Source of the DNA: JANXUC01 sp964619065
GTDB lineage: Bacteria; Acidobacteriota; Terriglobia; Terriglobales; Acidobacteriaceae
Direction of reading: 5' to 3'
Length of the DNA stretch: 64,000 nt
Assembly (NCBI GenBank): GCA_964619065.1
Contig: CAZUCC010000008.1
Span: forward strand, 1-64,000
Part shown: positions 42,921 through 51,733 of the stretch, one piece after another
Layout: each line of letters opens with the position of its first letter
How positions within the stretch are numbered: the first letter of the stretch is position 1
Notes under the pieces: model-generated
What the model was told of the DNA's origin: nothing
Seen by the model: the letters and a program-made list of their open reading frames with translations, nothing else
Databases searched by the model: none
Program-made: the position numbers and the translations under genes

Positions 42921-45900
42921 TTAGTACGCGCCCGCAGTAGCTGCAGCGATCGCGTTGACGTCGGCGCCCATGTCCTTTCCGTCGGAAGCCGCACTCGCAA
43001 AGCGGGTTCCCGATTTCAAGTGGTAGTCGCCGCCGTTGCCGTTGTTGAAGTTCACGAATCCTACCGAGTTGCCGTCCGGCATCAACGTATTGCCGCTCGG
43101 CCATGAGGACGTCGGATACTGAGCCGGAACCGCCAGCAGCGCGTTGCTGCTGAAGGTATAGGCAGTGAAGCAGCTATTCAACACGGCGGAAGGCACTTTC
43201 GGGTTGAAGGCACAATTGTTCGCGCCGCCGCCGACCGTCCAAATTGGGTACGCTCCCGTGGTTACAATGCTGTTGGAGAATACGAAGTTTGGCATCTTCG
43301 GAGTGAGGTTGTTCCCCAGAACGAACAATGCGTGGTTCGGGAACGCCGTGATGTGCGTGAACTGCACATCGCTCAGCATGGGAGATCCCGGCGACATTGA
43401 AACCTGCGCCAGCTGTCCTTGTCCGTTATAAGCGGTTGGGTCGATGTCGTCCAGAATCACATCGTGAATGCTGTAGCGCTCACCTGCGAACGCTATGCCT
43501 CCTGTATCCGACGGGACATTGGCGATCTGAAATCCGCCACCAATGTGACTGAATTTGTTGTACCGGATTGTGACATCCGTGACCTGACAGATGGGGCAAA
43601 GGTTACCCTTGGGGGAAGACTGGTTTTTCGGGGTTAGCAAGACCGTGAACCCGGCCTGCGAGAATCCGCCCCAGGTGTTTTCCACGATGTTGCCCTCAAA
43701 CAGCACGCGCTGCGCGTTTTTAAGTTCCAGGTGATTTTTCACGGCGAACGGATTGCCATGATTCCCCAAAACCAGATTAGGTTGTCCAGCCATCCACGTT
43801 AGAGGTTTGAAGAGATGGTTGTGGCGGATCTCAATATCAGCCGGGGTCGCCGTGGAATAGCCGCCACCGAAGAGGATGACCTCGCCGGAGGATTCCAGGA
43901 AGTTGTTTACGATTTTCCAGGGACCAGCCGTCGTGCTGCCGAGTCCGCCCGAGACTGTCTGCGCATCCGTACAGCTTCCAGTATTGGATTCGCAATGAAA
44001 GTCGTTGAGGTAAGAATCTACGAGCGCTGCATAGTTGATAGTACCCAGATGGAATCCGCGGGAGGTGTCATCCTTCTGCGTGCCATGCAGCCAGACGCGA
44101 TCCAGAATAATGTGATCGTTGCCTCCGGCCACGGGGAATACCAGGTTGCCGATGAAGCCTCCATTGGCTAACCGGGTGATTTCCAGTCCGATGAGGCGGT
44201 AATGGTTGGCTCCAGCCGCGAGAGCGACAGGTCCGGAACCGGCATTCGTATTGATGACCAGTTTCGCCATCACGTTTTGTACGGTTGTGCAGTTCAGAGC
44301 CGGACGTCCCGGCAGGGAAGCCACGCCAGCATAGCAAGGAGTAATACGCGTGCCTTCTGCGGGCAGGGCAGAGTCTGGCGCCGATGTGCGGACAATGATC
44401 CAGTGCAGATCATCGCAACTCTTACCGGGGAAGTTAAAGCCACCCGTGAAGGTTGCGCCGGCGAGCAAGCGGATTGTGTCACCGCACGCCGAAGCATTCA
44501 GCGCTGCCTGCAAACTCGCGCTGTCGGAAACCTGCCAAACCTTGCCGTTCGCAGGCGTGTTGGCTAAGGCGCTCAGAACGTAGGCCCGCGGAAGCTCCGC
44601 CGGACCATCGAACTTCCCGTTGCTGCTCGAGAGATCCACGATCAAAGTCAGGCTAGCTGTGGCGCTGTGAGACGCAGAGTCGGCTACCCGCGCAGTGAAC
44701 GAGAACGTGCCCGTTTGCGAAGTGCTGCCGCTCAGGCCTCCGGATGAATTCAAGGACAAGCCAGTGGGGAGCGTTCCAGATGCCACACTCCAGGAATAGG
44801 GCGTTGTACCGCCTGTCGCCGCGAGACTCGCGGAATACGCTGAACCTTGCGTCGCATCCGGCAGCGAACCCGTCGAAACAGCCAGGGCCGGAGTGGAGAT
44901 CGGCGTCACCGAAATCGTCGAGGATGCGGATGCGCTTGAAGACGCCATGCTGGTCGCCGTCACCGTGGCGGTGGTTGGGCTGGATACGGTTGGCGCTGTG
45001 AATAAGCCACTGGTGGAGATTGATCCGGCGCTGGTACTCCATCGCACTTGCGTATTGCTAGTTCCACTCACTGTAGCGGTCAACAGCTGAGTGGCGGCGG
45101 AAGCGACGGTGGCGCTTGTTGGGGAGACCGTTACGGTGACAGTTGGCGCCTTCGGCGTCACCGAAATCGTCGAAGATGCGGATACGCTTGGGGCCGCCAT
45201 GCTGGTCGCCGTTACCGTGGCGGTGGTTGCGCTGGATACGGTTGGCGCCGTAAATAAGCCACTGGCGGAGATCGTTCCGGCGCTGGCGCTCCATCGCACT
45301 TGTGTATTGCTGGTTCCACTCACTGTAGCGGTCAACAGCTGAGTAGCGGCGGAAGCGACGGTGGCTCTCGTTGGGGAGACCGTTACGGTGACCGTGGGTG
45401 CCTTCGGCGTCACTGAAATCGTCGAGGATGCGGATGCGCTTGAAGACGCCATGCTGGTCGCCGTCACCGTGGCGGTGGTTGCGCTGGACACTGTCGGCGC
45501 TGTAAATAAGCCACTGGCGGAGATCGATCCGGCGCTGGCGCTCCATCTCACTTGCACATTTTCCGTTCCACGAACCACAGCAGTAAGCTGTTGGGTTGCA
45601 CCCGAAGCAACTGTCGCACTCGTTGGGGTCACAGTCACCGTGACATTAGCTGGCGGAGCGGATACGGTCATAAGAAGTCCGAGATCCGCGTGATATGCCT
45701 TTTGAGCGCTGAAGACCCGAACTGTGAAGCTGCTGGATCCAGACTTCGACGGTGTTCCCGTAATGGCGCCCGTGACAGCATGAAGAATCAGACCGGCGGG
45801 CAGTTGTCCGGAAATCACTGAAAACTGGTAAGGACCGCTCGCACCGCGCGCAATAATCTGGCCGCTGTAAGGAGTACCCTGCGTGGCCTTGCCCAGAATC

Positions 45901-46100
45901 GCAGTCAGTCGGACAGGAGTGCGATTGGCGGCTACGCTCATGACGGCTCTTACGGACGTGCCGGTCTCGCTCGAGCGAGCAGCCGCCATACCTGATTGCG
46001 TAGCGGCCAGCGCGACGAAAAGAACAGTCAAGACGAAACGCTTTGAATGACAAACGCCGAGGCTGGATGACGAAATTGCGGCAACATGACTTGTAGACAT
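42921..46100 (-). CDS. Large secreted protein with Ig-like repeats and beta-helix domain (copy B)
   Basis: 1059 residues. Signal peptide at residues 20-40; a putative Ig (He_PIG-like) domain at about 63-146; three BIG2-like Ig repeats at 153-404, each 84 residues and nearly identical; a second He_PIG domain at 407-487; then a parallel beta-helix to the end, paralogous to the protein at 41016. Start ATG 46100 has AGGGG upstream. It is likely a surface or extracellular matrix protein that interacts with polysaccharide. Whether it degrades or only binds is unknown. Confidence 0.85.
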   Translation of the reverse strand: MSTSHVAAISSSSLGVCHSKRFVLTVLFVALAATQSGMAAARSSETGTSVRAVMSVAANRTPVRLTAILGKATQGTPYSGQIIARGASGPYQFSVISGQLPAGLILHAVTGAITGTPSKSGSSSFTVRVFSAQKAYHADLGLLMTVSAPPANVTVTVTPTSATVASGATQQLTAVVRGTENVQVRWSASAGSISASGLFTAPTVSSATTATVTATSMASSSASASSTISVTPKAPTVTVTVSPTRATVASAATQLLTATVSGTSNTQVRWSASAGTISASGLFTAPTVSSATTATVTATSMAAPSVSASSTISVTPKAPTVTVTVSPTSATVASAATQLLTATVSGTSNTQVRWSTSAGSISTSGLFTAPTVSSPTTATVTATSMASSSASASSTISVTPISTPALAVSTGSLPDATQGSAYSASLAATGGTTPYSWSVASGTLPTGLSLNSSGGLSGSTSQTGTFSFTARVADSASHSATASLTLIVDLSSSNGKFDGPAELPRAYVLSALANTPANGKVWQVSDSASLQAALNASACGDTIRLLAGATFTGGFNFPGKSCDDLHWIIVRTSAPDSALPAEGTRITPCYAGVASLPGRPALNCTTVQNVMAKLVINTNAGSGPVALAAGANHYRLIGLEITRLANGGFIGNLVFPVAGGNDHIILDRVWLHGTQKDDTSRGFHLGTINYAALVDSYLNDFHCESNTGSCTDAQTVSGGLGSTTAGPWKIVNNFLESSGEVILFGGGYSTATPADIEIRHNHLFKPLTWMAGQPNLVLGNHGNPFAVKNHLELKNAQRVLFEGNIVENTWGGFSQAGFTVLLTPKNQSSPKGNLCPICQVTDVTIRYNKFSHIGGGFQIANVPSDTGGIAFAGERYSIHDVILDDIDPTAYNGQGQLAQVSMSPGSPMLSDVQFTHITAFPNHALFVLGNNLTPKMPNFVFSNSIVTTGAYPIWTVGGGANNCAFNPKVPSAVLNSCFTAYTFSSNALLAVPAQYPTSSWPSGNTLMPDGNSVGFVNFNNGNGGDYHLKSGTRFASAASDGKDMGADVNAIAAATAGAY
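44889..45644 (-). repeat. Three tandem 252-bp repeats encoding BIG2-like Ig domains
   Basis: Units at 45393-45644, 45141-45392 and 44889-45140. They are so similar at DNA level (for example ...GAAATCGTCGAGGATGCGG... recurs every 252 nt) that recent duplication or gene conversion is likely. The outermost unit (45393-45644) has diverged most. Confidence 0.9.
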
Positions 46101-46423
46101 TACACGCCCCTATCGAACTGAGTTTGGGGGAACTCGCGTGTCGAGTCCTTGAAAACGACTCTAAGTGCGGGTCGAGCAGGCGGATAGGTCTCAGTAGTTC
46201 ACGCGCTGGTTCTGTTAGGACATGTACTATCGCATTGCAGCCCAATTACTTCCGTGTTGTTCACTGCCACTCACGCGCAGGTCGGCGATTGTGCGTGGAC
46301 TCGCCTGCGAAGCTCCGTTTGGCGGGGCATTTGGGCGGTTCTTAAGGGCTTCTCTGGAACGGACGGGAAAACGAATTCGACCAAAGGGCGATCCCGACGT
46401 CCCGACTTGGCTTCCTCGGAGGG
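46101..46423. other. Intergenic region upstream of the Ig/beta-helix gene
   Basis: About 320 nt between the deacetylase stop and the start of the large secreted protein, both on the minus strand. No terminator hairpin, good promoter or repeat was recognised. Confidence 0.35.
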
Positions 46424-47197
46424 CTATTTTCCTAGTAATAGGCCGCGGATCCTGTCGTAAATGGAATTCCCCAGGAACGTTTTCGCCGTGGCGCGGGCCT
46501 GATCGTTCCACCGCGTCCGCCACAAGCCTTGGTTCTGGCAAATACGCCAGAAGGGCCCGATGGGGGTCCCCCGCATGATGGCCACGCGCCCCAGAGAAAA
46601 TGGATCGGTTTGCACCGTATTTGCGATGGCACGGCTGGTGGCCATGGATTTGTACCCCGCTTCCCGAACCGCCAGCACGACCCGCGCGTCGAATCTGCCG
46701 CCAGGGCAGGAGAAGTGAGCGACCGCGCGTCCAGTCATTTGCTCCAGGCGGCTTTTGGGGACGGCAATCTCCTCCGGCAGAGCCTCTGTCGCCAAGTCGC
46801 TAAGATAAGGATGAGTCATCGAGTGGCAGCCTATATCGAAGCCGAGATTGCTGAGTTCGCGCACCTGGGCCGGTGAGAGGAAACCTCGTTTCCCGAGGAA
46901 ACCGACCGTAATGTAGAACGTTCCACCGAATCCAGCCTCTTGGAGTAAGGGCGCTGCGGTGAGGAGGTCCGTTTCGCAGCCATCATCAAATGTAAAGACC
47001 ACCCCTGGGGCCACAGGCAAGGACAACGCCTGATCGACGCTCATCCCATGCCAGCCGTTCTGCTTGAGATGGTTAAGATGGGCGCGAAAGTCAGCCTCGG
47101 AGACGATGTAACGAACGTAACCCGGTTCGGATTGGCAGAGCGCACGGCCCGGCAACTCGATCTCGTGATACATCAGATAAACTAGGCTACCGGACAT
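46424..47197 (-). CDS. Polysaccharide deacetylase (NodB family, CE4)
   Basis: About 257 residues. Motif 1 is VFTFDDGCETD with the catalytic Asp and a metal-ligand Asp; motif 2 is GCHSMTHPYLSD with H-x3-H metal ligands; motif 3 is FSCPGGRFD. It should remove N- or O-acetyl groups from a glycan. ATG 47197 is preferred because AGGGAAGG lies upstream; a GTG at 47224 is an alternative. No signal peptide is visible. It follows the acyltransferase gene by 33 nt and is the last member of the leftward operon from 53056. Confidence 0.9.
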   Translation of the reverse strand: MSGSLVYLMYHEIELPGRALCQSEPGYVRYIVSEADFRAHLNHLKQNGWHGMSVDQALSLPVAPGVVFTFDDGCETDLLTAAPLLQEAGFGGTFYITVGFLGKRGFLSPAQVRELSNLGFDIGCHSMTHPYLSDLATEALPEEIAVPKSRLEQMTGRAVAHFSCPGGRFDARVVLAVREAGYKSMATSRAIANTVQTDPFSLGRVAIMRGTPIGPFWRICQNQGLWRTRWNDQARATAKTFLGNSIYDRIRGLLLGK

Positions 47198-47230
47198 GCT
47201 GTGCCTTCCCTGGGGAGGAGCCACTAGGAA

Positions 47231-48343
47231 TCATAAGTTCACCGGGCCATCGCCGTCCCCACGATTGAGGTGCAGTTCCGGGGACGTTGATTCCAGCGGT
47301 GACAGCAGTTCAGTTAAAGACTTTCCGGCGGCGAAAATAAAGTTCGAAGGGCCGGAAAAAAAGCCCCCCTTCTTTAGTGCCGTGCCCCAGGCCGCATGTT
47401 GCTGGTTGGAGACGATGAGATCTACGCCTCGATCCTGAAGAAAGCACGTTGCTGCATGCACCACCACGGAGGCGTTTTCCGGCAAAGTAAGGCAGTCTGC
47501 GATCGATCCAAGGCGCATGTCGCCGAAGTATTTATTGTCGTTCATCTGCGTGTCGAGCAAGACCGCCCAGCCCAAGACCTCGCTGCCCCGGCTGACCTTC
47601 AAGCGCACAAAACTTTTGTCGTTAGGATAAAGAACGTTAAGGTTCGCGCGATCACGGCAAGCAAGCAAGGCATAGCGAGGCTGGCATTGCTGCCAGACTT
47701 CATCGGCCCATTCTCCAAAGCTGGCGACAGGCTCGGTGTTGGCCGCTGCACCGGTTCCAAGGGAACGAATTCGTTGCACAGCATGGATTCCCAGCCAGCC
47801 CGCACCTGTGAACGCCGCCAGGTTGGCTGCAAGCCTTCGGAGAGGAGACTGCCGCAAAAGCGCAACATTGCGTAGAAATTTTACTGGGTGGTTGACCTTG
47901 AAATGAAATGGAACGGCCTGCAAACTCCAGCCCATGGCTTTGAGCATCTGCGGCAGAGGGTTATGGAAGCCTCCCATTCCCAGAGCGAAAAGCAGAGGTT
48001 GGGACTGGATGGCGTGACGCAACAAATGCACGCCGACGCTGGCGTAGGTCTTGTTCACGATGCCTTCGGAAAGCGGCAGCCGGTAGAAACCTACGCGGCG
48101 CATCTCGCCGCGAAAGGAGAAATCCTGAAATTTGAGAATGTAACCGCCGCGGACCGCATCTCCGTCCGTAGCGATGAAATATTCCTGATAAATCCTGCGC
48201 CCGTCGAGCTTAGGCAGCCAATGAGGAATATTGCTTTCCGGGAAATGAAACTCCGGCGCAATGCCACCAGCCGCCAGCCGCTGGTTGAAGGCTTGTACCG
48301 CAGGAATCCACTCTTGCGTGTAGGGCTGGATGGCGATGGCCAT
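47231..48343 (-). CDS. GNAT/FemAB-like acyltransferase, substrate unknown
   Basis: 370 residues, 11 nt downstream of the ACP gene. The first third (YQEYFIATDGDAVRGGYILKFQDFSF, then VGFYRLPL) and the last third (FLQDRGVDLIVSNQQHAAWGTALKKGGF) look like the two halves of a double GNAT/FemAB-type fold. No catalytic residues can be assigned. Because it sits beside ACP and FkbH, it may use the acyl-ACP to acylate a sugar; this is inference. Confidence 0.6.
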   Translation of the reverse strand: MAIAIQPYTQEWIPAVQAFNQRLAAGGIAPEFHFPESNIPHWLPKLDGRRIYQEYFIATDGDAVRGGYILKFQDFSFRGEMRRVGFYRLPLSEGIVNKTYASVGVHLLRHAIQSQPLLFALGMGGFHNPLPQMLKAMGWSLQAVPFHFKVNHPVKFLRNVALLRQSPLRRLAANLAAFTGAGWLGIHAVQRIRSLGTGAAANTEPVASFGEWADEVWQQCQPRYALLACRDRANLNVLYPNDKSFVRLKVSRGSEVLGWAVLLDTQMNDNKYFGDMRLGSIADCLTLPENASVVVHAATCFLQDRGVDLIVSNQQHAAWGTALKKGGFFSGPSNFIFAAGKSLTELLSPLESTSPELHLNRGDGDGPVNL

Positions 48344-48354
48344 AAGCAGAATCG

Positions 48355-48600
48355 CTAGTCTTGGTGGACCTTGCTGCCGAGGACTTCGAGGATGCGTTCG
48401 ATGCTGATCATCTTGTCGATTTCTTCAGGATCGAACTGCGTATCGAATTCTTGCTCCAGTGCCAGGATCAGATTCAGATGATGAACGGAATCCCAAGTTC
48501 CGATAGTTTCGGGCGAAGATTGCAAGGTGATCTGACTGGCGGAAACTTGCAACACATCGGCGGCAATGCCGCGTACGCGCTCCAATACTGGCGAGGTCAT
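48355..48600 (-). CDS. Acyl carrier protein
   Basis: 81 residues. The phosphopantetheine attachment serine S38 lies in GTWDSVHHLNLI (DSV instead of the usual DSL). An acidic helix (EEIDKMISIERILEVL) follows. ATG 48600 overlaps the fkbH-like stop codon by ATGA, so the two are made together. It would be activated by a phosphopantetheinyl transferase such as the one encoded at 62765. It is not a fatty-acid-synthesis ACP by context. Confidence 0.92.
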   Translation of the reverse strand: MTSPVLERVRGIAADVLQVSASQITLQSSPETIGTWDSVHHLNLILALEQEFDTQFDPEEIDKMISIERILEVLGSKVHQD

Positions 48601-50477
48601 TGAGGGTCTCCGTTCAGCACAGTCATCCGAACCCATTCCGGGCAGGGCAGGGACTGTTCGTTAAGGTCTAGAGCCCATAGGGCGCCTGTGCTGTCCTCCT
48701 TCAACATAGCGAATCCGTGGCTGGGATAGAAGTCTTTCGCGGGTGCATTTTTCTTGGTGGGCAGGAACCAGCCCTCCATGCGGCGCGCGCCGCGTGCACG
48801 CGCGTGACCAGCCAGGAAAGATAAGAGTGCAGTTTCCACGGTACGGCCAATCACGCGGCAACTCATCAGTAACGTATCGATTTCGCAAACGTCTGCGGTT
48901 TCACGGGTGATCGCCACACCGACCAAGCCGTTGTCTCCGAAGCGGTCCTTCACGCGCAACGAAAAGCAGTTAAAATTTCCAGATCCAACCATTTCCAACA
49001 ACTGCGGCTCAGAATAACGGCGTGTGGTGAGATTGAACTGATTGGTCTTGTTGGTGAGCTGCGCGATACGCGTCAGCGTCGCCTTGGTCAGCGCAGCAAT
49101 TTCAGCTTCTTGCTGCAGAGAGCGGTAGAAGTCTTCGCGGGAAGTAATCGTCTGTTCCAGTTCCTCGCGTTCGCGCTGGGCTTGGTAGTACGAGCCACGC
49201 TGTTGATCTTCGGTGGATAGTACCAGCCGCTCAAACACTGGGCACTCACGTACCGTCCGGGCGAAGGCCATGGGGTCTGTGGGCAGATCGATCACGCGAA
49301 CTTCCGGAAGTTGGCTCCGCACCTGCTGCCGCTCGATCGGGTTGTCATCGAGAAAAGCGAGAGCGTCCACCCCGATGTTCAATTCTTTGGCAATGTCGCG
49401 AAGGTTTTGCGCTTTGTCGGTCCAGTTAATGCGCATCGCTGCGAAATGCTTGGGCGTGAGCAGCATGCCGGGATGGTTCCGCAGCGCTTCTTGCGCGTCT
49501 TCAAGGTTGTTCTTGCTGCAGATGGCGAGCAAAATGCCGCGTTGGTGTAGATCGAGAAGAGCGCGTTGCAACTCCTGGAAAGCGGCGCCTGGATACTCGC
49601 CACCCAGCTTGATCCCGTTCATGCCGTCTTCCCCAATGACGCCGCCCCAGAGCGTGTTATCCAGGTCGACGACCAGAGCCTTGGCAACCTTGCCTGTGAG
49701 CGGATGAAGGAAACGCAGCCATTCCTTCACCAGATGGTGCGTGTTCTGCGCCGCCATCGGGAGGCGCACCGTCAGCCACTTTCGCTCATCGTGCCACTGC
49801 AGGCGTCCGTGGCGTGCGATCAGCGCGTCGTAATCCAGCACGTACACGCCGGTATTTTCTGCAGCGAGGCTACACAACTCGCGATTGATCCGCTCGATCA
49901 CAATGTGCTGACTGCTGGAAGACTGGTCGTCGAAAACGCCGCGATTCGGGAACGCCGGTTGTTCGAAGTTGTGCACAACCAAATGCGCTTGGCAGTGAGC
50001 ACGAAAACTGCGGACCCAGCCGCGGAAGTCCGCGATCACACGTGAGCCGGTGGACTGTACCTGCTCCTCAGACATGTGCGAGAAATCACGCCACAGGTCT
50101 GGCGCCAGATCTCGCGTTTGCACCGCCAGAATGACCGCATCCGGCTGGAACGCATAAAGCTGGCTGCCGGGATCGACGATCTCCTGCACGTAGGCGTTGA
50201 ATTCGGAGAGCTGGACTGTCAGGTCCACTCCCGCGGTGAAGGCTGCGGCACGCAGCGGTGGGATCATGGGTTCGACGGTATACGAACGTAAAATCGCGAG
50301 CCGATACGGCTGCAGATTCACTCTTCCGCGGAGCTGTTCGAAACGACCAACCACAAAGGATGCGGAGGAGGCGCTCGCATCTTGTCCCAAAAGCTCCGTA
50401 AGGCCGCGCGCGGCGGCAGCCGCTTCGCCGCTGGCGATAAGGCGTTCGATTTCCTGGCGCAGTTCCGGAGTATTCAT
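48597..50477 (-). CDS. FkbH-like HAD-superfamily protein
   Basis: About 626 residues. An N-terminal SGNH-like segment (AVILAVQTRDL) is followed by the HAD domain with VVDLDNTLWGG (Asp nucleophile near residue 271). The C-terminal part is GNAT-like (RIAQLTNKTNQFNLTTRRY). In characterised FkbH proteins this enzyme dephosphorylates 1,3-bisphosphoglycerate while loading a glyceryl unit onto an ACP. The ACP gene follows directly (ATGA), which fits. ATG 50477 starts 1 nt after the upstream GT4 stop; the frame extends to 50528. Confidence 0.88.
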   Translation of the reverse strand: MNTPELRQEIERLIASGEAAAAARGLTELLGQDASASSASFVVGRFEQLRGRVNLQPYRLAILRSYTVEPMIPPLRAAAFTAGVDLTVQLSEFNAYVQEIVDPGSQLYAFQPDAVILAVQTRDLAPDLWRDFSHMSEEQVQSTGSRVIADFRGWVRSFRAHCQAHLVVHNFEQPAFPNRGVFDDQSSSSQHIVIERINRELCSLAAENTGVYVLDYDALIARHGRLQWHDERKWLTVRLPMAAQNTHHLVKEWLRFLHPLTGKVAKALVVDLDNTLWGGVIGEDGMNGIKLGGEYPGAAFQELQRALLDLHQRGILLAICSKNNLEDAQEALRNHPGMLLTPKHFAAMRINWTDKAQNLRDIAKELNIGVDALAFLDDNPIERQQVRSQLPEVRVIDLPTDPMAFARTVRECPVFERLVLSTEDQQRGSYYQAQREREELEQTITSREDFYRSLQQEAEIAALTKATLTRIAQLTNKTNQFNLTTRRYSEPQLLEMVGSGNFNCFSLRVKDRFGDNGLVGVAITRETADVCEIDTLLMSCRVIGRTVETALLSFLAGHARARGARRMEGWFLPTKKNAPAKDFYPSHGFAMLKEDSTGALWALDLNEQSLPCPEWVRMTVLNGDPQ

Positions 50478-50478
50478 A

Positions 50479-51720
50479 CTAATGAGCGTGCAGTGCAGCC
50501 GCCTCCTGCTTAGAGCCGGATGCGGCACGCATCGTCGTTTTCAGCACTTCCACAAATTGCCTGGTGATCACCGGCCAATCGTATTTTCCGGCCGTCATTG
50601 CGGCGGCTACTTCGAAACGACGCCTCACGGTCTCGTCCTGCAAGAACAGGATGATCGCCTTCGCAAAAGCAGAGGGATCGTCGGCCAAAACAATGTCCTG
50701 CCCGTGCGTCACATCCAACCCTTCGGCGCCGATTGTTGTGGAGACCGTGGCTTTACCTACCGCCATGCCTTCATAGATCTTGATGCGTGTTCCGCCACCG
50801 ATGCGCAGCGGCACCACGAAAACAGAGGCTCGCCGCAAGTAATTCACGACGGAGGGCACGGTGCCTGTCACTTCCACCGAGTCGCTGGCCAGATTCTTAA
50901 CACGCTGGTTCGGATTACGCCCCACAATCAAGAAGCGTGCGTTCGGGACTTGCGTCAGCACCTCGGGCCAGATTTCCTTGCAGAAGAACTCCACGCCATC
51001 GATATTTGGTTCCCAATCCATGGAACCAGTGAATACCACGTCCAGCCGCCCCGGACGAACGTTGGGGTCGTACTGAAATTTCTTGAGGTCCACTCCCGTA
51101 GGCACCACGCTGATGTGTGTGGGCGGCACCATCGTGCTCATCACGTCGCGATCCGCGCCGGAAACAGCGATCACATGATGAAAGCGTCGCACCTGCTCCG
51201 GTTCGTAGCGGCGCATTTTGGCGTACTCAATCTTGGAGACCATCCGTTCCAGCCATTCGACTTCGACCTCCGCCTTGCGCTTCCACAATATGCTTTCCAC
51301 ATTGTGCTGAAAGAGGGCAGTCGGCAGAGGCAGATCCTCCGGGAAGTTGAGTGTCGAGGAAAGGAAGTCGCAGACGGCCACGTCGAAACGGCGTTGCTGC
51401 ACCCAATCCGCCACCAGTTTCTGCACCTTCTTATCAGTGAACTTGCTGACCGCATATGGTGCGCGCCATGTCAGGCGGCGCGCATAGTCAAGATAGCGCT
51501 CCAGCGGCTTCGTATCCGGCGCGCCCGTGTGCACGGTCACAGTCCCGGGAATGTGCTTCAGAATTTCGCGCTCGTAAGCCTCGTCCCGCTCGCCCCCATA
51601 GTAAGAGAGATAGGTGAGTTCGTGTTCCACAGCCAGACAGCGGAGGATGTTGTACGTGCGCAATTGCCCGCCGCTATCGAGGGGCAGGATTTTGCCAGGT
51701 TTGACCCAGAGTATCTTCAC
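50479..51720 (-). CDS. Glycosyltransferase family 4
   Basis: 413 residues. Starts MKILWVKPGKILPLDSGGQLR, typical of GT4 proteins in exosortase loci. The C-terminal donor domain has VVFTGSMDWEPNIDGVEFF and GGGTRIKIYEGMAVGKATVSTTIGAEGL (E-x7-type site). Probably adds a sugar to the repeat unit. It lies between the nucleotide-sugar dehydrogenase gene (13 nt upstream) and fkbH. Confidence 0.93.
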   Translation of the reverse strand: MKILWVKPGKILPLDSGGQLRTYNILRCLAVEHELTYLSYYGGERDEAYEREILKHIPGTVTVHTGAPDTKPLERYLDYARRLTWRAPYAVSKFTDKKVQKLVADWVQQRRFDVAVCDFLSSTLNFPEDLPLPTALFQHNVESILWKRKAEVEVEWLERMVSKIEYAKMRRYEPEQVRRFHHVIAVSGADRDVMSTMVPPTHISVVPTGVDLKKFQYDPNVRPGRLDVVFTGSMDWEPNIDGVEFFCKEIWPEVLTQVPNARFLIVGRNPNQRVKNLASDSVEVTGTVPSVVNYLRRASVFVVPLRIGGGTRIKIYEGMAVGKATVSTTIGAEGLDVTHGQDIVLADDPSAFAKAIILFLQDETVRRRFEVAAAMTAGKYDWPVITRQFVEVLKTTMRAASGSKQEAAALHAH

Positions 51721-51733
51721 GATTAGCCAGCGC

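Noticed and set aside
44889..45644. Regular repeats that could suggest a CRISPR array
   Set aside because: The period is 252 nt, in frame within a coding sequence and translated into Ig domains; there are no spacers.
45091..45693. Plus-strand open frames with repeated VTVTVG-like translation
   Set aside because: They are antisense reflections of the repeated Ig-domain sequence on the minus strand.
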